A DNA stretch of 64,000 bases from Sphingomonas folli (GCF_019429525.1 NZ_JAHXZL010000010.1:124001-188000), one strand, 5' to 3'; positions 26,500 to 36,213 are shown, numbered from the stretch's first letter. Notes: generated from the letters alone by a model not told the origin. Made by a program: numbers and translations.

Positions 26500-28779
26500 T
26501 TAGCGATCGACGAGGAAGTTGGGGCTCGACGCGGCGATGTAGAGGGCTGCCTGCGCGCGCTTGTGCGCCTGGACCGTCGCGTCGTTGTTACGGATCGACA
26601 GCAGCGCGCTGCGCAGCGCCGAGAGCTGTGCCGAGGTGGCGGAATTGTCGAGCAGCAGCAGGTTGGTGACCGCCACCAGCCGGTCGACGTCGGTGCCGAC
26701 CTCGTCCCAGCCGGTCCAGCGCGGCTGCGTGCCGGTGAAGTTCGGCAGGCCCATGTCCCAGCTATATTCCTGCCGGTTCGCGTCGCCGCGCATGGTCCAG
26801 TTGAACACGAGGTTGTGCACCTCGGTGACGTTGCCGGCCGACAGCAGCTTCGACGCCGGGCTCACCAGCCCGCGCGCGCGCGGGAGCGGGTAGTCGGGCG
26901 GGTAGAAATTGAACACCGACGGCGCGCCGAAGACCGGCTGGCCGAGATAGGTGTCCTTCAGCACGAAGGCGATGCCGTCGGTGGAGAGCCCGATCGCCCG
27001 GGCGATCGACGTCATCACCAGGATCGGCTCCTTCACCTTGCCGGCGTCACCCCGCGGCTCGTCGCCGCGTGCCTCGGGGTCGAGCAGGATGGCGCGCACC
27101 ACCGCCTTCAGGTCGCCGCGCACGCCGCTGCCGTTGTTCTCGAACACCCCGGCGACGCGGTCGACGTAGCCGCCCGACGGGTTGGCGGTCACCAGGTTCT
27201 GGATCAGCAGCTTGGCGATGCGCGGCGGCGTCGACGGATGGTTGAAGGCCGCCCCCACAACCGCGCGCACGCTGTCCGCCGGGCTCGCCCCCGCCGCCAC
27301 GCTCGTGCCGAAGAAGGACTTGGCGTCGCTGTCATATTTGGTCGCCGCCGCCGGCACCATCGGCAGCGAATAGTCCGCGCCGGTCCAGTCGGTGCGGCCA
27401 CCGCTGCGGACATAGGTCCAGCCGGTCAGCGCGCGCGCGACCCCGCGCACGTCGTCGGGACCATAATTGGGGATCGTACGGCCGCCCGAGTCGGTCACCG
27501 CGGTGCCGTCGTGGGCGAGCTTGACGGGGCCCATGCTGAACAGCTGCAGCAGCTCGCGCGCGTAATTCTCCGATGGCGCGGTGCGGACGCTGTCGGCCAT
27601 GTTGAGGTAGCGGCCCATGTAGCCGTGCAGCGTCACCGACTGGAGCAGCTCGCCGTAATTGCCGAAGGCATTGTCGAGCAGCAGCTGCTGGTACGAGGCG
27701 AGCCCCGCCGTCGAGTCGCCCTGGTTCGACACGACCAGGATCTGCGACAGCGCGAAGGCGACCCGCTGGCGCAGCTGGTCCGGCGCCATCGTCGCGTCGG
27801 CGTAGAACCGCGCCGCGACGCGCGCGCGGTTGAAATGGGTCAGCACGCACTTCGGCACGCCGGGGTTGACCGAGCAATAATTGGTCGGCACCCACTCGAT
27901 CAGATCTTTGTACGTGCTGCCGCGCAAGGTGAACTGCTCGTCGATCCACCCGGGCAGGCCCAGCTCAGCGATCCGCGCGACCACCTGCGGGTTGGGGCCG
28001 AAGGTGGCCTGGCGGGCGAGCCGGATGACGTCCGGCGGCACCGCCGCGGCGCCGCTCGCGCTCAGGACGGGCTGGCGGAAGGCGGTGAGGCCGCTGCTCC
28101 ATGCCAGGTTGGTGCCGTCGGCGGTGAAGAGCGCGAGGAAGCGCCAGAAGGCACTCGCGATCGTGTCGGCCAGATCGCTCGCGAGACCGGCGAGATAGGC
28201 GAAGCCGCCGGCCGGCTGCGAGGCCGCGGGTGTCGGCGTGGGCGTCGGCGCGGGCGTGGTGTCGGGTGCGGTCGTCGCCGCCGGTGTCGGGGTGACGACG
28301 ACGATCTCGCCGCTCGACGGTGGCGTCGGCGTCGGGGTGGGTACAGGCGTCGGGGTGGGCGCTGGCGTGGGGGTGGGCGCTGGTGTGGGCGTCGGCGTCA
28401 CCGCCGGGATCGTGGTCGGCGACGGCGTGGGCGTGGGTGCCGGTTGCGCCGGGCTGGGGGTCGGTGATGCGGTCGGCGCAGGCGTAGGCGTCGGCGTGGG
28501 CGTCGGCGTGACGACCGGCGTCGGGGCCGGTGTCGGCGTGACGATCACGATCTCTCCACCGCCAACCGCGGTCGGCGTCGGCGTCGGCGTGTCGGTCGGG
28601 CCCGAGCTGGCGGGCGGCACGACCGGGGTCGGTGTCGGGCTCGGCGCCGGTACGACGACGACGGGTGCCGGCGTGGTGGCGGTCGCGCCCCCGCTGCCGC
28701 CACCGCCGCCGCCGCAGCTGGCCAGCGCCACGCAGGCGCAGGCTGTAAGCAAAGATGTACGTCGTCGTGCGCTCGCCAC
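26500..28779 (-). CDS. DUF1800 lipoprotein with Pro/Thr-rich linker
   Basis: 759 residues. A lipoprotein signal ends in LASC (about residue 22), followed by six Gly. Residues about 33-190 are a low-complexity Pro/Thr/Val/Ala linker built of PTPTP-like runs interrupted by [10 protein letters not shown] and [10 protein letters not shown]. The DUF1800 domain fills about 235-755, beginning [20 protein letters not shown] and including [27 protein letters not shown] and [15 protein letters not shown]. Such proteins are exported but have no established function. The linker suggests the domain is held away from the membrane. The long low-complexity stretch produces an open frame on the other strand that is not a gene. 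Upstream 28780-29017 probably holds the promoter. Confidence 0.85.
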   Translation of the reverse strand: MASARRRTSLLTACACVALASCGGGGGGSGGATATTPAPVVVVPAPSPTPTPVVPPASSGPTDTPTPTPTAVGGGEIVIVTPTPAPTPVVTPTPTPTPTPAPTASPTPSPAQPAPTPTPSPTTIPAVTPTPTPAPTPTPAPTPTPVPTPTPTPPSSGEIVVVTPTPAATTAPDTTPAPTPTPTPAASQPAGGFAYLAGLASDLADTIASAFWRFLALFTADGTNLAWSSGLTAFRQPVLSASGAAAVPPDVIRLARQATFGPNPQVVARIAELGLPGWIDEQFTLRGSTYKDLIEWVPTNYCSVNPGVPKCVLTHFNRARVAARFYADATMAPDQLRQRVAFALSQILVVSNQGDSTAGLASYQQLLLDNAFGNYGELLQSVTLHGYMGRYLNMADSVRTAPSENYARELLQLFSMGPVKLAHDGTAVTDSGGRTIPNYGPDDVRGVARALTGWTYVRSGGRTDWTGADYSLPMVPAAATKYDSDAKSFFGTSVAAGASPADSVRAVVGAAFNHPSTPPRIAKLLIQNLVTANPSGGYVDRVAGVFENNGSGVRGDLKAVVRAILLDPEARGDEPRGDAGKVKEPILVMTSIARAIGLSTDGIAFVLKDTYLGQPVFGAPSVFNFYPPDYPLPRARGLVSPASKLLSAGNVTEVHNLVFNWTMRGDANRQEYSWDMGLPNFTGTQPRWTGWDEVGTDVDRLVAVTNLLLLDNSATSAQLSALRSALLSIRNNDATVQAHKRAQAALYIAASSPNFLVDR

Positions 28780-29017
28780 GCCTGCCCCGCCCGTCTCGAT
28801 GATCAGGATGTCGCGCGGCTACCGCGCTGGCAGATCAGTAAGCGGGTGCACTAAAGACGAGGTTAATGTGGCGGCGGTCCGAGCCCGACTTCTGGCATCG
28901 GACGGAAGAAAGATCGAGCGATGAGCAAGCTTTGTCGCCACAGTATCAGGGCGAACTTGCGTTAACTATTTTCTGGTATCTACTCGCGCCCGGCGACCTG
29001 ATTCGTCGCGTGCCGGA

Positions 29018-29554
29018 TCAGGGGGCGCTCGTCGCCCGGACGATGCGGGCCGGGTTGCCCGCGGCGGTGGCGCCGTCGGGAACGTCCGCGAACAGCACCG
29101 CGCCGGCGCCGACCCGCGCGCCGGCGCCGACGGTGATCGCGCCGAAGATCACCGCGCCGGGATAGAGCGTCGCGCCATCGCCGATCACCGGATGTTCGTC
29201 GGGGCCCGACCGGCCCACCGTCACCGACTGGTAGATCGTCGCGTCGCCGCCGATGCGAACGCCCTGGCCGATCACCACGGCGACGGGGTGGGGCAGGGAG
29301 AGGCCGGCGCCGATCTGGCTCTCGAGATGCAGGTGACAGCCGCTCCGCCGCGTGTTCCACCCCCAGATCAGCGCGCCCAGCTTGTCCCACGGGGTGCCCA
29401 CCAGCGCCGTCGCGATCCGATGGAGGAAGACGGTGGCGAAGCCCGGGTGAAAGACGAAGGCGGGCACCGCGCCGAGCAAGCGGGTCCGGCCGGTGTTGGC
29501 GCGCAGGTCGGCGAGCACCAGGTCGCAGAAGCGCACCGACCCCATCCCCCTCAC
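29018..29554 (-). CDS. Hexapeptide-repeat acetyltransferase (serine acetyltransferase-like)
   Basis: 178 residues. The C-terminal two thirds show left-handed beta-helix repeats (IGAGLSLPHPVAVVIGQGVRI, then IGDGATLYPGAVIFGAITVG) ending GATAAGNPARIV, the typical end of CysE/WcaB-like enzymes. It uses acetyl-CoA to acetylate a hydroxyl group. In this setting, 17 bases after the glycoside hydrolase gene, it probably O-acetylates the EPS or a precursor instead of serine; true CysE enzymes are longer. ATG 29545 is an alternative start. Confidence 0.85.
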   Translation of the reverse strand: MRGMGSVRFCDLVLADLRANTGRTRLLGAVPAFVFHPGFATVFLHRIATALVGTPWDKLGALIWGWNTRRSGCHLHLESQIGAGLSLPHPVAVVIGQGVRIGGDATIYQSVTVGRSGPDEHPVIGDGATLYPGAVIFGAITVGAGARVGAGAVLFADVPDGATAAGNPARIVRATSAP

Positions 29555-29571
29555 GCGCGTGCCGGCCGCGA

Positions 29572-30939
29572 TCAGCCGGTGATCGCCAGCGTGACCGGGC
29601 GACCGAGCGGGTAGCGCGCCACGAGGGGCGCTTGGCCGACCGGCAGGTCGCCGTCAGCGCTCGCCGGATCGCCGCACATCATGCGCACGCCCGGCTTGCC
29701 GGCGAAGCGGACGCGGCTGCTCGGGTTCATGCTGTTGGTCCAGACCACCGCGAGCTGACGATCGGCCATGGTCGCGCGGAGCACGAACACGTCGGGGCGC
29801 GGGCGCTGCAACTCGACCGCGCGCGCGCCGGACACGATCGCGCGCGCCTCCCGGATGAAGCAGGCGGCGGGCTTGGGCTGATCGTCGTAGCCGAAGATGC
29901 CGAAATTCTGCTCCATGTCCTTGGGATCCTGCCCCTCGTCCTTGAGCTCATAGGCCCAGGAGCCGCGCAGCCACGGCAGCGTCGCCGACTGCAGGATATA
30001 ATGCGCGAAATTATAGGCCTGGCGCTGCTGATTGACGCCGCACTTGCCGTCGACGGTCGGCCAGCCGAACTCGGTGACGTAGATCGGCGTGTCGCGTCCG
30101 CCGCGCTGCTGGCGCAGCAGCGTCTGGAGCCGCTGCAGCCGCGTCAGCATCTCGTTGGCGGTGCGGTTGTTGACGCCCTGGCAGTGATTGTAGGTGTGGA
30201 CCGATATGCCGTCCGCGCCGTCGAGCGCCCCGTAGCGGACGATCGCCTGCGTCCACTTCCAGTCGGGGTCGTCGCCGGCCGAGCCGACCACGATCGGCGC
30301 GTTCGGGTTCGCCCGCTTGGTCGCCTGGACCGCCACCTTGGCGACCGCGGCATAGTGGATCGCGGCGCGCGCGTCCGACGGGTCGCCCTCGCCGGTCAGC
30401 CGAGCGGGCGGCTTGACCTGGCCGACACGCAGGTTCCACTCGTTCCACACCTCGTAGATCGTGTCGTACGACCGGGTCATGCGCACCAGCGCGCCGGCAT
30501 AGTCGGCGAACTGCTTGAGCTGCGCGTCGTCCAGCGGCATCCCGCTCGGCGAGAGCGGGAACGGCGGGCCGGCGAAGCCGAACAGCGGCCGCGCCCCGGC
30601 GACCGGCAGGAAGCCGATGATCCGTCGCGGGTCCTTGATCACGGGCGGACCGTCCGGCGGGAAGCTGAACTGGGCCCAGACGACACCGTCGCGATAGGAA
30701 CCGGCGCCGATCGAGCGGAGCTGCGCGGCGGCGCGCGCGCCGTCGGTATAGCCGAGCAGACGACCCATGCCGAAATGAGTCTGCGCGCCGAAGATCGGCG
30801 GCGTGTAGCGCCCGGCCGGCGGCGTGGCCGCGAAACTGACCTGAGTCGTCGTCGGCACCTGCGACCACAAGGCGGCTGCCGCCAGCGCGGTCGCGGCGAC
30901 GGTGCCCGCGACCGCCAATGGCCATCTCTTCAGGCTCAT
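29572..30939 (-). CDS. Membrane-anchored glycoside hydrolase (clan GH-A, PslG/GH39-like)
   Basis: 455 residues from ATG 30939, behind GGGGAGACGGGCG. One hydrophobic N-terminal segment (about 8-27) can act as membrane anchor or uncleaved signal. A TIM-barrel follows with the two catalytic glutamates in the expected places: E167 in YEVWNEWN (acid/base) and E290 in IYVTEFGWP (nucleophile). The C-terminal 80 residues form a small beta-rich domain. PslG, an anchored GH39 enzyme of a Pseudomonas EPS locus, is the closest functional parallel I can name, but the substrate here is unknown. It may trim or edit the polymer in the periplasm. The upstream frame to 31206 is noncoding-like. Confidence 0.85.
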   Translation of the reverse strand: MSLKRWPLAVAGTVAATALAAAALWSQVPTTTQVSFAATPPAGRYTPPIFGAQTHFGMGRLLGYTDGARAAAQLRSIGAGSYRDGVVWAQFSFPPDGPPVIKDPRRIIGFLPVAGARPLFGFAGPPFPLSPSGMPLDDAQLKQFADYAGALVRMTRSYDTIYEVWNEWNLRVGQVKPPARLTGEGDPSDARAAIHYAAVAKVAVQATKRANPNAPIVVGSAGDDPDWKWTQAIVRYGALDGADGISVHTYNHCQGVNNRTANEMLTRLQRLQTLLRQQRGGRDTPIYVTEFGWPTVDGKCGVNQQRQAYNFAHYILQSATLPWLRGSWAYELKDEGQDPKDMEQNFGIFGYDDQPKPAACFIREARAIVSGARAVELQRPRPDVFVLRATMADRQLAVVWTNSMNPSSRVRFAGKPGVRMMCGDPASADGDLPVGQAPLVARYPLGRPVTLAITG

Positions 30940-31007
30940 CGCCCGTCTCCCCACAAGCTTCCCGGCGCGGCTAGAACGAGGCAGCCGCGCCCGCGATCCG
31001 CGCGCGA

Positions 31008-32084
31008 TCACCTGCGCCGCGCCGCCGCGACGCAGGCGGCGGCCAGTGTGGCGGCGGAGCGCTCCCAAGAGAAATGCGACAGACGCGCGCGGCCGCGCGC
31101 CAGCCGATCCGCGCGCCACGCGCCGTCGTCGTCCAGCGCGCGCCGCATCAGCGCCGCGAGGGCGCCCGCGTCGTGCGGATCGAAATAGTCGGCCGCGTCG
31201 CCGCACACCTCGCGCACCGGCGCGATCGCGCTCGCGAGCACCGGGCAGCCGTTGCCGAACGCCTCCAGCGGCGGGATACCGAACCCCTCGTACAGGCTCG
31301 GGAAAACCAACGCGCGCGCGCGCCGCATCAGCGCGGTCACCTCGGCGTCGGAGAGCCGCCCGGCCAGGATCACCTGCTCGGGCGCGTCCGGCATCTCCGC
31401 CGCGAAGACGCCCCCGTCGATCTGGCCGACGATGACCAGCCGCGCCGCCGGGCGCTGGTCGCGCATCGCCTCGATCGCGACGCGGAGGTTCTTGTTCCGG
31501 GTGAGGCTGCCGATGGTGACGAAGAAGGGCTGGTCGTCCTGCAGTCCCAGCTTGGCGAACACCGCGTCATCCGGCGTCGCGTCGAGATGCTCGGCGGAAT
31601 TGGTCGCGACCACGATCTCGTCGGCGGGGATCCCGAGCCAGTGCGCCAGCTCCCCGCGCGAGAAGTCCGACACGGTCGCGATCGTGGCGCCGCGCGCCAG
31701 CAGGCGATCGACGACGCGGTGGAGCAGCACGTAGCTGCGCGAGTAATTCTCGGGGAAGCGGTAGATCGCGGCGTCGTGGATCACCGCCACCTGACGCCGC
31801 TGGAATACCGGGCCGCTCGCCGCCAGGCTCAACGCCACGCCACGGCGCGCGATCCGCGCGAAATCGACCTGCTCCCAGGCATGGCCGCGCAGCCGCCCGT
31901 GATGCACCTGCGTGATCGCACCTAGAGGCAGCGGCGGCGCACCCGGCGGGAGCACCAGCTGGCACTCCATCGCGAGCGCGCCGCGTGCCGCCAGCGCGTC
32001 GAGCGCGAGCACGATCTGGGTGGCATAGCGCTGCACGCCGGTCATCGGCTGCTGGCGGAAACGCCCGTTGATGAAGAGCGTCAC
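31008..32084 (-). CDS. Glycosyltransferase family 4
   Basis: 358 residues from GTG 32084 (TLFINGRFRQQPMTGVQRYA), with GGGAGAAG immediately before. The acceptor half contains MTGVQRYATQIV and VIHDAAIYRFPENYS. The donor half contains FVTIGSLTRNKNLRVAIEAM and the E-x7-E region LVFPSLYEGFGIPPLEAFGNG, near residues 270-290. These are textbook features of retaining GT4 enzymes such as mannosyltransferases and rhamnosyltransferases. It lies 35 bases after the GT4 gene at 32120 and 68 bases before the glycoside hydrolase gene, all leftward, so co-transcription is likely. The sugar it transfers is unknown. Confidence 0.9.
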   Translation of the reverse strand: MTLFINGRFRQQPMTGVQRYATQIVLALDALAARGALAMECQLVLPPGAPPLPLGAITQVHHGRLRGHAWEQVDFARIARRGVALSLAASGPVFQRRQVAVIHDAAIYRFPENYSRSYVLLHRVVDRLLARGATIATVSDFSRGELAHWLGIPADEIVVATNSAEHLDATPDDAVFAKLGLQDDQPFFVTIGSLTRNKNLRVAIEAMRDQRPAARLVIVGQIDGGVFAAEMPDAPEQVILAGRLSDAEVTALMRRARALVFPSLYEGFGIPPLEAFGNGCPVLASAIAPVREVCGDAADYFDPHDAGALAALMRRALDDDGAWRADRLARGRARLSHFSWERSAATLAAACVAAARRR

Positions 32085-32119
32085 CTTCTCCCGCCCCGTA
32101 CCCGCCACCGCGCGCCGGC

Positions 32120-33373
32120 TCAGCGGAACGTGCCGGCCGGCGTGGCGCGCGCCGCCAGCGCGGCCTCGACGAAGCGGGCGAAGGAGTCGAGGAAGCGCTC
32201 GCGGCTGAACGACAGCGCGTGGGTGCGGATCGCACCCGCGTCGTAGCTCGCCTCGTCGCGCTCGAACGCGGCGATGGCGGCGACCAGGCTGTCGACGCTC
32301 TGCTCGGCGAAATGCAGGCCGGAGAGGCCCGGCACCACCGTCTCGGTGGCGCCGCCCGAGGCATAAGCGATCACCGGCCGGCCCGAGGCCATGGCCTCGA
32401 CCGGGGCGATGCCGAAATCCTCCTCCCCGGGCATCAGGAAGGCGCGCGCACGCGCGTAGTAGCGCTTCAGCTCGGCGAAGGAGCATTGCCCGACGAACTC
32501 GATCGTCGGCCCGGCGAGCTTGCGCAGCGCCGCGGTCTCGGGGCCCTTGCCGGTGATCACCAGCCGGCGGCCGAGCCGGTTGCACGCCGCGATGGCGAGG
32601 TCGATCCGCTTGTACGAGACGTGGCGGCCGGTGATCAGATAATAGTCCTCGACCTCGGGCGAGGTGGCGAAATCGTCGACCTCGACCGGCGGGTAGATCA
32701 CCTCGGCGGGGCGGCGGTAATAGCGCGCGATGCGGCTGGCGACGTAGCGGGAGTTGGCGACGAAGCGGTCGACTCGCAGCGCACTGCCCACGTCCCACAG
32801 CCGCAGACGCGGGATCGTGACCGACAGCACCAGCCGCTTCAGCAGCGAGGCGTCGCGCCGGTAGTGATGATATTGATCCCACAGGTAGCGCATCGGCGAG
32901 TGGCAGTAGCAGACGTGCACCGTGTTGAGCGGCGGCATGATCCCCTTGGCCGGGCCGGACTCGCTCGAGATGATCAGGTCGTAGCCGTCCAGGTCGAGGT
33001 TCTCGAGCGCCATCGGCGCGACCGGCAGCAGCGAGCGATGGAAGCGCGCCGCGCCCGGGACCTTCTGGAGGAAGCTGGTGCGCAGCCGCTCGTCGGGCAC
33101 GATCGTGCGCGCATAGTCGGGATCGGCGACCAGGGTGTGGACCACCGCCTGCGGGAAGATCCGCAGCATCGTCTTGACCACGTTCTCGCCGCCACCCGGC
33201 CCGACCAGCCAGTAATGCACGATCGCGACCCGCAGCCCGGCGAAGTGCGCGCGCCACTCGGCCTCGTCGCGGAGCGGCGCGTCGATCGCGCTCACTTCGC
33301 CCGCGGCATCCGGCCCAGCGCCCGCGGGCGCGGGCAGCGGGGGCGCCGCGGTGATCTCGCGCTCCATCGTCAT
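32120..33373 (-). CDS. Glycosyltransferase family 4 (WcaI/WbaZ-like)
   Basis: About 417 residues from ATG 33373, with AGGATGG upstream; ATGs at 33457 and 33400 would extend it. After a variable N-terminus the fold starts RVAIVHYWLVGPGGGENVV, followed by VHVCYCHSPMRYLWDQYHHY, a motif typical of mannosyltransferases of the WbaZ type. The donor half contains YYLITGRHVSYKRIDLAI and FLMPGEEDFGIAPVEAMASG, with the E-x7-E pair. It lies between two other GT4 genes. WbaZ-like enzymes use GDP-mannose; that is suggestive here and not decisive. Confidence 0.9.
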   Translation of the reverse strand: MTMEREITAAPPLPAPAGAGPDAAGEVSAIDAPLRDEAEWRAHFAGLRVAIVHYWLVGPGGGENVVKTMLRIFPQAVVHTLVADPDYARTIVPDERLRTSFLQKVPGAARFHRSLLPVAPMALENLDLDGYDLIISSESGPAKGIMPPLNTVHVCYCHSPMRYLWDQYHHYRRDASLLKRLVLSVTIPRLRLWDVGSALRVDRFVANSRYVASRIARYYRRPAEVIYPPVEVDDFATSPEVEDYYLITGRHVSYKRIDLAIAACNRLGRRLVITGKGPETAALRKLAGPTIEFVGQCSFAELKRYYARARAFLMPGEEDFGIAPVEAMASGRPVIAYASGGATETVVPGLSGLHFAEQSVDSLVAAIAAFERDEASYDAGAIRTHALSFSRERFLDSFARFVEAALAARATPAGTFR

Positions 33374-33453
33374 CACGCTACCATCCTGCTGTGGCCTCAT
33401 GCGAAAACCCCGTTTATGCCGTGCTATCGCAGGTGCGGCCTCATATTGCACGA

Positions 33454-34653
33454 TCAAAGCCGTGCCTCGACCAGCCGTTCGTAGATCGCCAGCGTCCGCT
33501 CGGCGACAACGTCCGGGTCATAGTCATGGCGGTCGATCAGCCAGCGCGCGCGGACCCGCTCGCGCAGCGCGCGATCGCCGCGGACTCGCGCGATCGCGGC
33601 GAGCAGCGTGGCGGGCGCGTCCGGGTCGAACACCAGCCCGCGCTCGCCGTGCGCCACCATCTCGGGCAGGCCGCCCCGCGCGGCGACGATCGGGATCACG
33701 CCGTGGATCCCGGACTCGAACGCGACGCGGCCGGACGGTTCATCCCAGAGAGAGGACACTACGAGCGTATCGATCGTGGCATAGAAATCGTCCGGTGCCT
33801 GCACGCCCAGGAAGTCGACCGGGAGGTCACGAGCCAACTCCTTCAACTGATTGACATAGTCGGACCTGCCGTCGCCCCCGACGCGCAGCCGCCAGCTGTC
33901 CCCCGGGAGCGTGCGCAGCATCGTCAGCAGCTGTTCCAGCCCCTTCTCGGGCGAGATCCGGCCGAAGAAGCCGATCGTGAGGCGGTCGGGCTCGAGCAGG
34001 TCCGGCCGCGGCGCGACCGGCCGTTCGGGGCGGTAGGCACCGGTGAGGATCGTCGTCGGCACGTCGCGCGGGAAAACGTCGCTGCAGTCGTAGATCGAGC
34101 GGATCTTCTCGGACACGTAGATGACGTGGCGAACCAGCGGCGTGCGCCGCCGCGCCGGCGCGAGCGCGAGCGCACGGCAGCTGCGGCACACCCCCGTACA
34201 ATTGGCGCCCTTCTTCCTGTGGCCTGAATTGAGACACATGAGATAATAATCGCTGACGCGGTGGACCACGGGAACGCCCCACGCCGCCGCGACGCGCCAG
34301 ATCGTGGTACCGATCCCCGCCATCACGTGCGTGTTGATGACGTCGGGGCGGAAGTCGCGGAGTACCGCGCGATAGTCCGCCGCCATGCGGTCGCCCAGGC
34401 GATCGATCAGGTGCCAGCCGATGCGCGTCGGCGCGGGATGGTCGCCGCGCAGGTAGAGGTTGCGCAGCCGCAGCCGATATTCGGGGATGCCGCTGGCGGC
34501 GTGGAGTCCGCGGTGCGCGTGATCGTCGACGTTGAGCACCGCCACGGCATGGCCGCGTGCCTGCAGGCCCTGCGCCAGCTGCATCACCGACACCTGCGCG
34601 CCGCCGTGCACCCGCGCCGGAAAGTAGTTCCTCGAGACCAACAAGATTCGGAT
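33454..34653 (-). CDS. Glycosyltransferase family 4 with cysteine quartet, apparent ATC start
   Basis: About 399 residues if translation begins at ATC 34653, which gives M-RILLVSRNYFPARVHGGAQ, the normal start of a GT4 enzyme. GGAGG lies six bases before that ATC, and no ATG or GTG fits nearby; upstream in-frame sequence is Arg/Pro-rich and unlike protein. TTG 34644 is a fallback. The donor half shows IGFFGRISPEKGLEQLL and VSSLWDEPSGRVAFESG. A cysteine cluster (CLNSGHRKK, then CTGVCRSCR) resembles that in the enzyme at 20311. Last-named of three leftward GT4 genes by position but first transcribed, facing the rightward polymerase gene across about 190 bases. Confidence 0.85.
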   Translation of the reverse strand: MRILLVSRNYFPARVHGGAQVSVMQLAQGLQARGHAVAVLNVDDHAHRGLHAASGIPEYRLRLRNLYLRGDHPAPTRIGWHLIDRLGDRMAADYRAVLRDFRPDVINTHVMAGIGTTIWRVAAAWGVPVVHRVSDYYLMCLNSGHRKKGANCTGVCRSCRALALAPARRRTPLVRHVIYVSEKIRSIYDCSDVFPRDVPTTILTGAYRPERPVAPRPDLLEPDRLTIGFFGRISPEKGLEQLLTMLRTLPGDSWRLRVGGDGRSDYVNQLKELARDLPVDFLGVQAPDDFYATIDTLVVSSLWDEPSGRVAFESGIHGVIPIVAARGGLPEMVAHGERGLVFDPDAPATLLAAIARVRGDRALRERVRARWLIDRHDYDPDVVAERTLAIYERLVEARL

Positions 34654-34845
34654 GGCGTTCCTCCGGCCTCGCGGCGGCGCCGCGCGGTCGATCTCCTGAT
34701 AGCGACGGTGCGCGACCTCTGCGCGCGGCGGGTCACGATCGCGACCGTGGTGACCCAAGACGGGAAAACTGTCAATTCGGGATAGGTTGACATTGCGCCG
34801 CGGCGGCGAAGCACCTAGCACCGCGTCGTGGGAATTGAACGCCCG

Positions 34846-36213
34846 ATGAACGGAATTGACAGCCTCGCGCCGGTGGCGTCGGGGCGGCGCGCGCGTCGGC
34901 ATCGTGCCGACGCGGCGGCGCCGTCGTTCCGCGGCTGGTCGGCGGGCGTGGCGGGCGGAGAGCGGGTCCGTCGGATCGTCGTATGGGTGACGATCGTGCT
35001 GATCTATCGGCAGACCTTCGCGGCACCGATCCGCGCCTTCGCGCCCTTCCTCTGGTATGTGCCCGACGTGCTGATGGCCGGCGCGCTGCTGGCGATCGCG
35101 GGCGCCGGGATGCGCGACAAGGTCGTGCCGGTGATCGTCTCCGTCGGCGCGCTGGCGCTGCTGGTGGTCTATTCGCTGCTCAGCAACAAGGGCTATGCCG
35201 TGGCGCTCGCGGTCCGCGGGCTGGGCTATATCCTGCTCGCCTTCTTCGCGGGTCTCGGCGTGCGGCGCGACGACCGGCTGCTACCGTTCGCGCTGGTGGC
35301 GGCAGCGGCGATCAGCATCGTCGGCGTCTATTATGACGCGCTTTTTTCCGTGCCCTGGGCAGGGATGGAGTTCGAGGGTTTCGGCGGTACCGCCGACGCG
35401 GCGCGGCAATGGTCGGCCGCGGGCAGCCGGCGGCTCTCCGGCCTCGGCATCGCCTCGACCGACACCTCGGTGATCATCGCGGCCGGGACGCTGGTGTACC
35501 TGAGCGTCACACGGAACCGGCTGCGGCCGTCGAGCGCCCTGTTCTGCGCCGCCGCGGTGCACGCGCTGGTGCTGACCACCCAGAAGGCGACGGCCGGCTG
35601 GCTGATCCTCACCGTGCTGGCCGCCTATGTCGCGCCGCTGGTGGCGTTCCGTCGCGCCGGCTTCCACGCCTCCGCGCTGCTGCGGCCGCTGGGCGTGCTG
35701 GGACTGGTCGCCAGCATGCTGGTGCCGCCGATCTTCGCCGGGTTCAACTTCAGCGCCGCGCTGCGGGTGAACGCGGCCACGCTCGACCAGCGGATGATCG
35801 AGGTCTGGCCGCGGGTGCTGCCGCATCTCCTCGACTTCCCCCAGGTCCTGCTGGGTTTCGGGCTGGGCGGTATCGGCGCCACCGGGTTGAGGCCGGACCT
35901 GGCGATGATCGACAATATGTTCCTCTATGTCGCGCTCACGCTCGGCCTGCCGGCGGCCGTGGCCTTGTTCACGATCGCCGCGCGGGCGCTGCTGGCGACG
36001 CCGCTGCGCGACGGGATCGACTTCGCCGCGCTGGCGCTGGTGGCCCTGCTCGCGCTCAACGGCATCACCGCCAACATCGTCGTGGCCGGCGCGGTAGGCA
36101 GCATCTACCTCGGCTACGCGGTCGGCTGCCTGCTCCGCCCGCTGCGCCGCACCCGCTCGAGGCGCCGCGGCGGCCACGCCGGGGCCGCCGCGCCCGTCGC
36201 GGCGGCGGGCTGA
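34846..36213 (+). CDS. Wzy/O-antigen ligase-like membrane protein (polymerase 2)
   Basis: About 455 residues from ATG 34846; GTG 34828 is an alternative. After a basic N-terminus of some 45 residues there are ten or more hydrophobic segments. A polar stretch occurs near 150-200 (VPWAGMEFEGFGGTADAAR), and later MIEVWPRVLPHLLDFP leads to LLGFGLGGIGATGLRP, which resembles the G-x-G loops of O-antigen polymerases and ligases. Divergent from the GT4 genes; followed by the pyruvyltransferase (6-base gap) and a flippase, so this rightward trio may be one assembly module. Assignment is by topology and context. Confidence 0.75.
   Translation: MNGIDSLAPVASGRRARRHRADAAAPSFRGWSAGVAGGERVRRIVVWVTIVLIYRQTFAAPIRAFAPFLWYVPDVLMAGALLAIAGAGMRDKVVPVIVSVGALALLVVYSLLSNKGYAVALAVRGLGYILLAFFAGLGVRRDDRLLPFALVAAAAISIVGVYYDALFSVPWAGMEFEGFGGTADAARQWSAAGSRRLSGLGIASTDTSVIIAAGTLVYLSVTRNRLRPSSALFCAAAVHALVLTTQKATAGWLILTVLAAYVAPLVAFRRAGFHASALLRPLGVLGLVASMLVPPIFAGFNFSAALRVNAATLDQRMIEVWPRVLPHLLDFPQVLLGFGLGGIGATGLRPDLAMIDNMFLYVALTLGLPAAVALFTIAARALLATPLRDGIDFAALALVALLALNGITANIVVAGAVGSIYLGYAVGCLLRPLRRTRSRRRGGHAGAAAPVAAAG

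Noticed and set aside
28238..28924. Gly/Val-repeat open frame on the plus strand
   Set aside because: It is the reverse of the Pro/Thr linker of the DUF1800 gene; the regular GVGVG pattern is a by-product of that low-complexity DNA.
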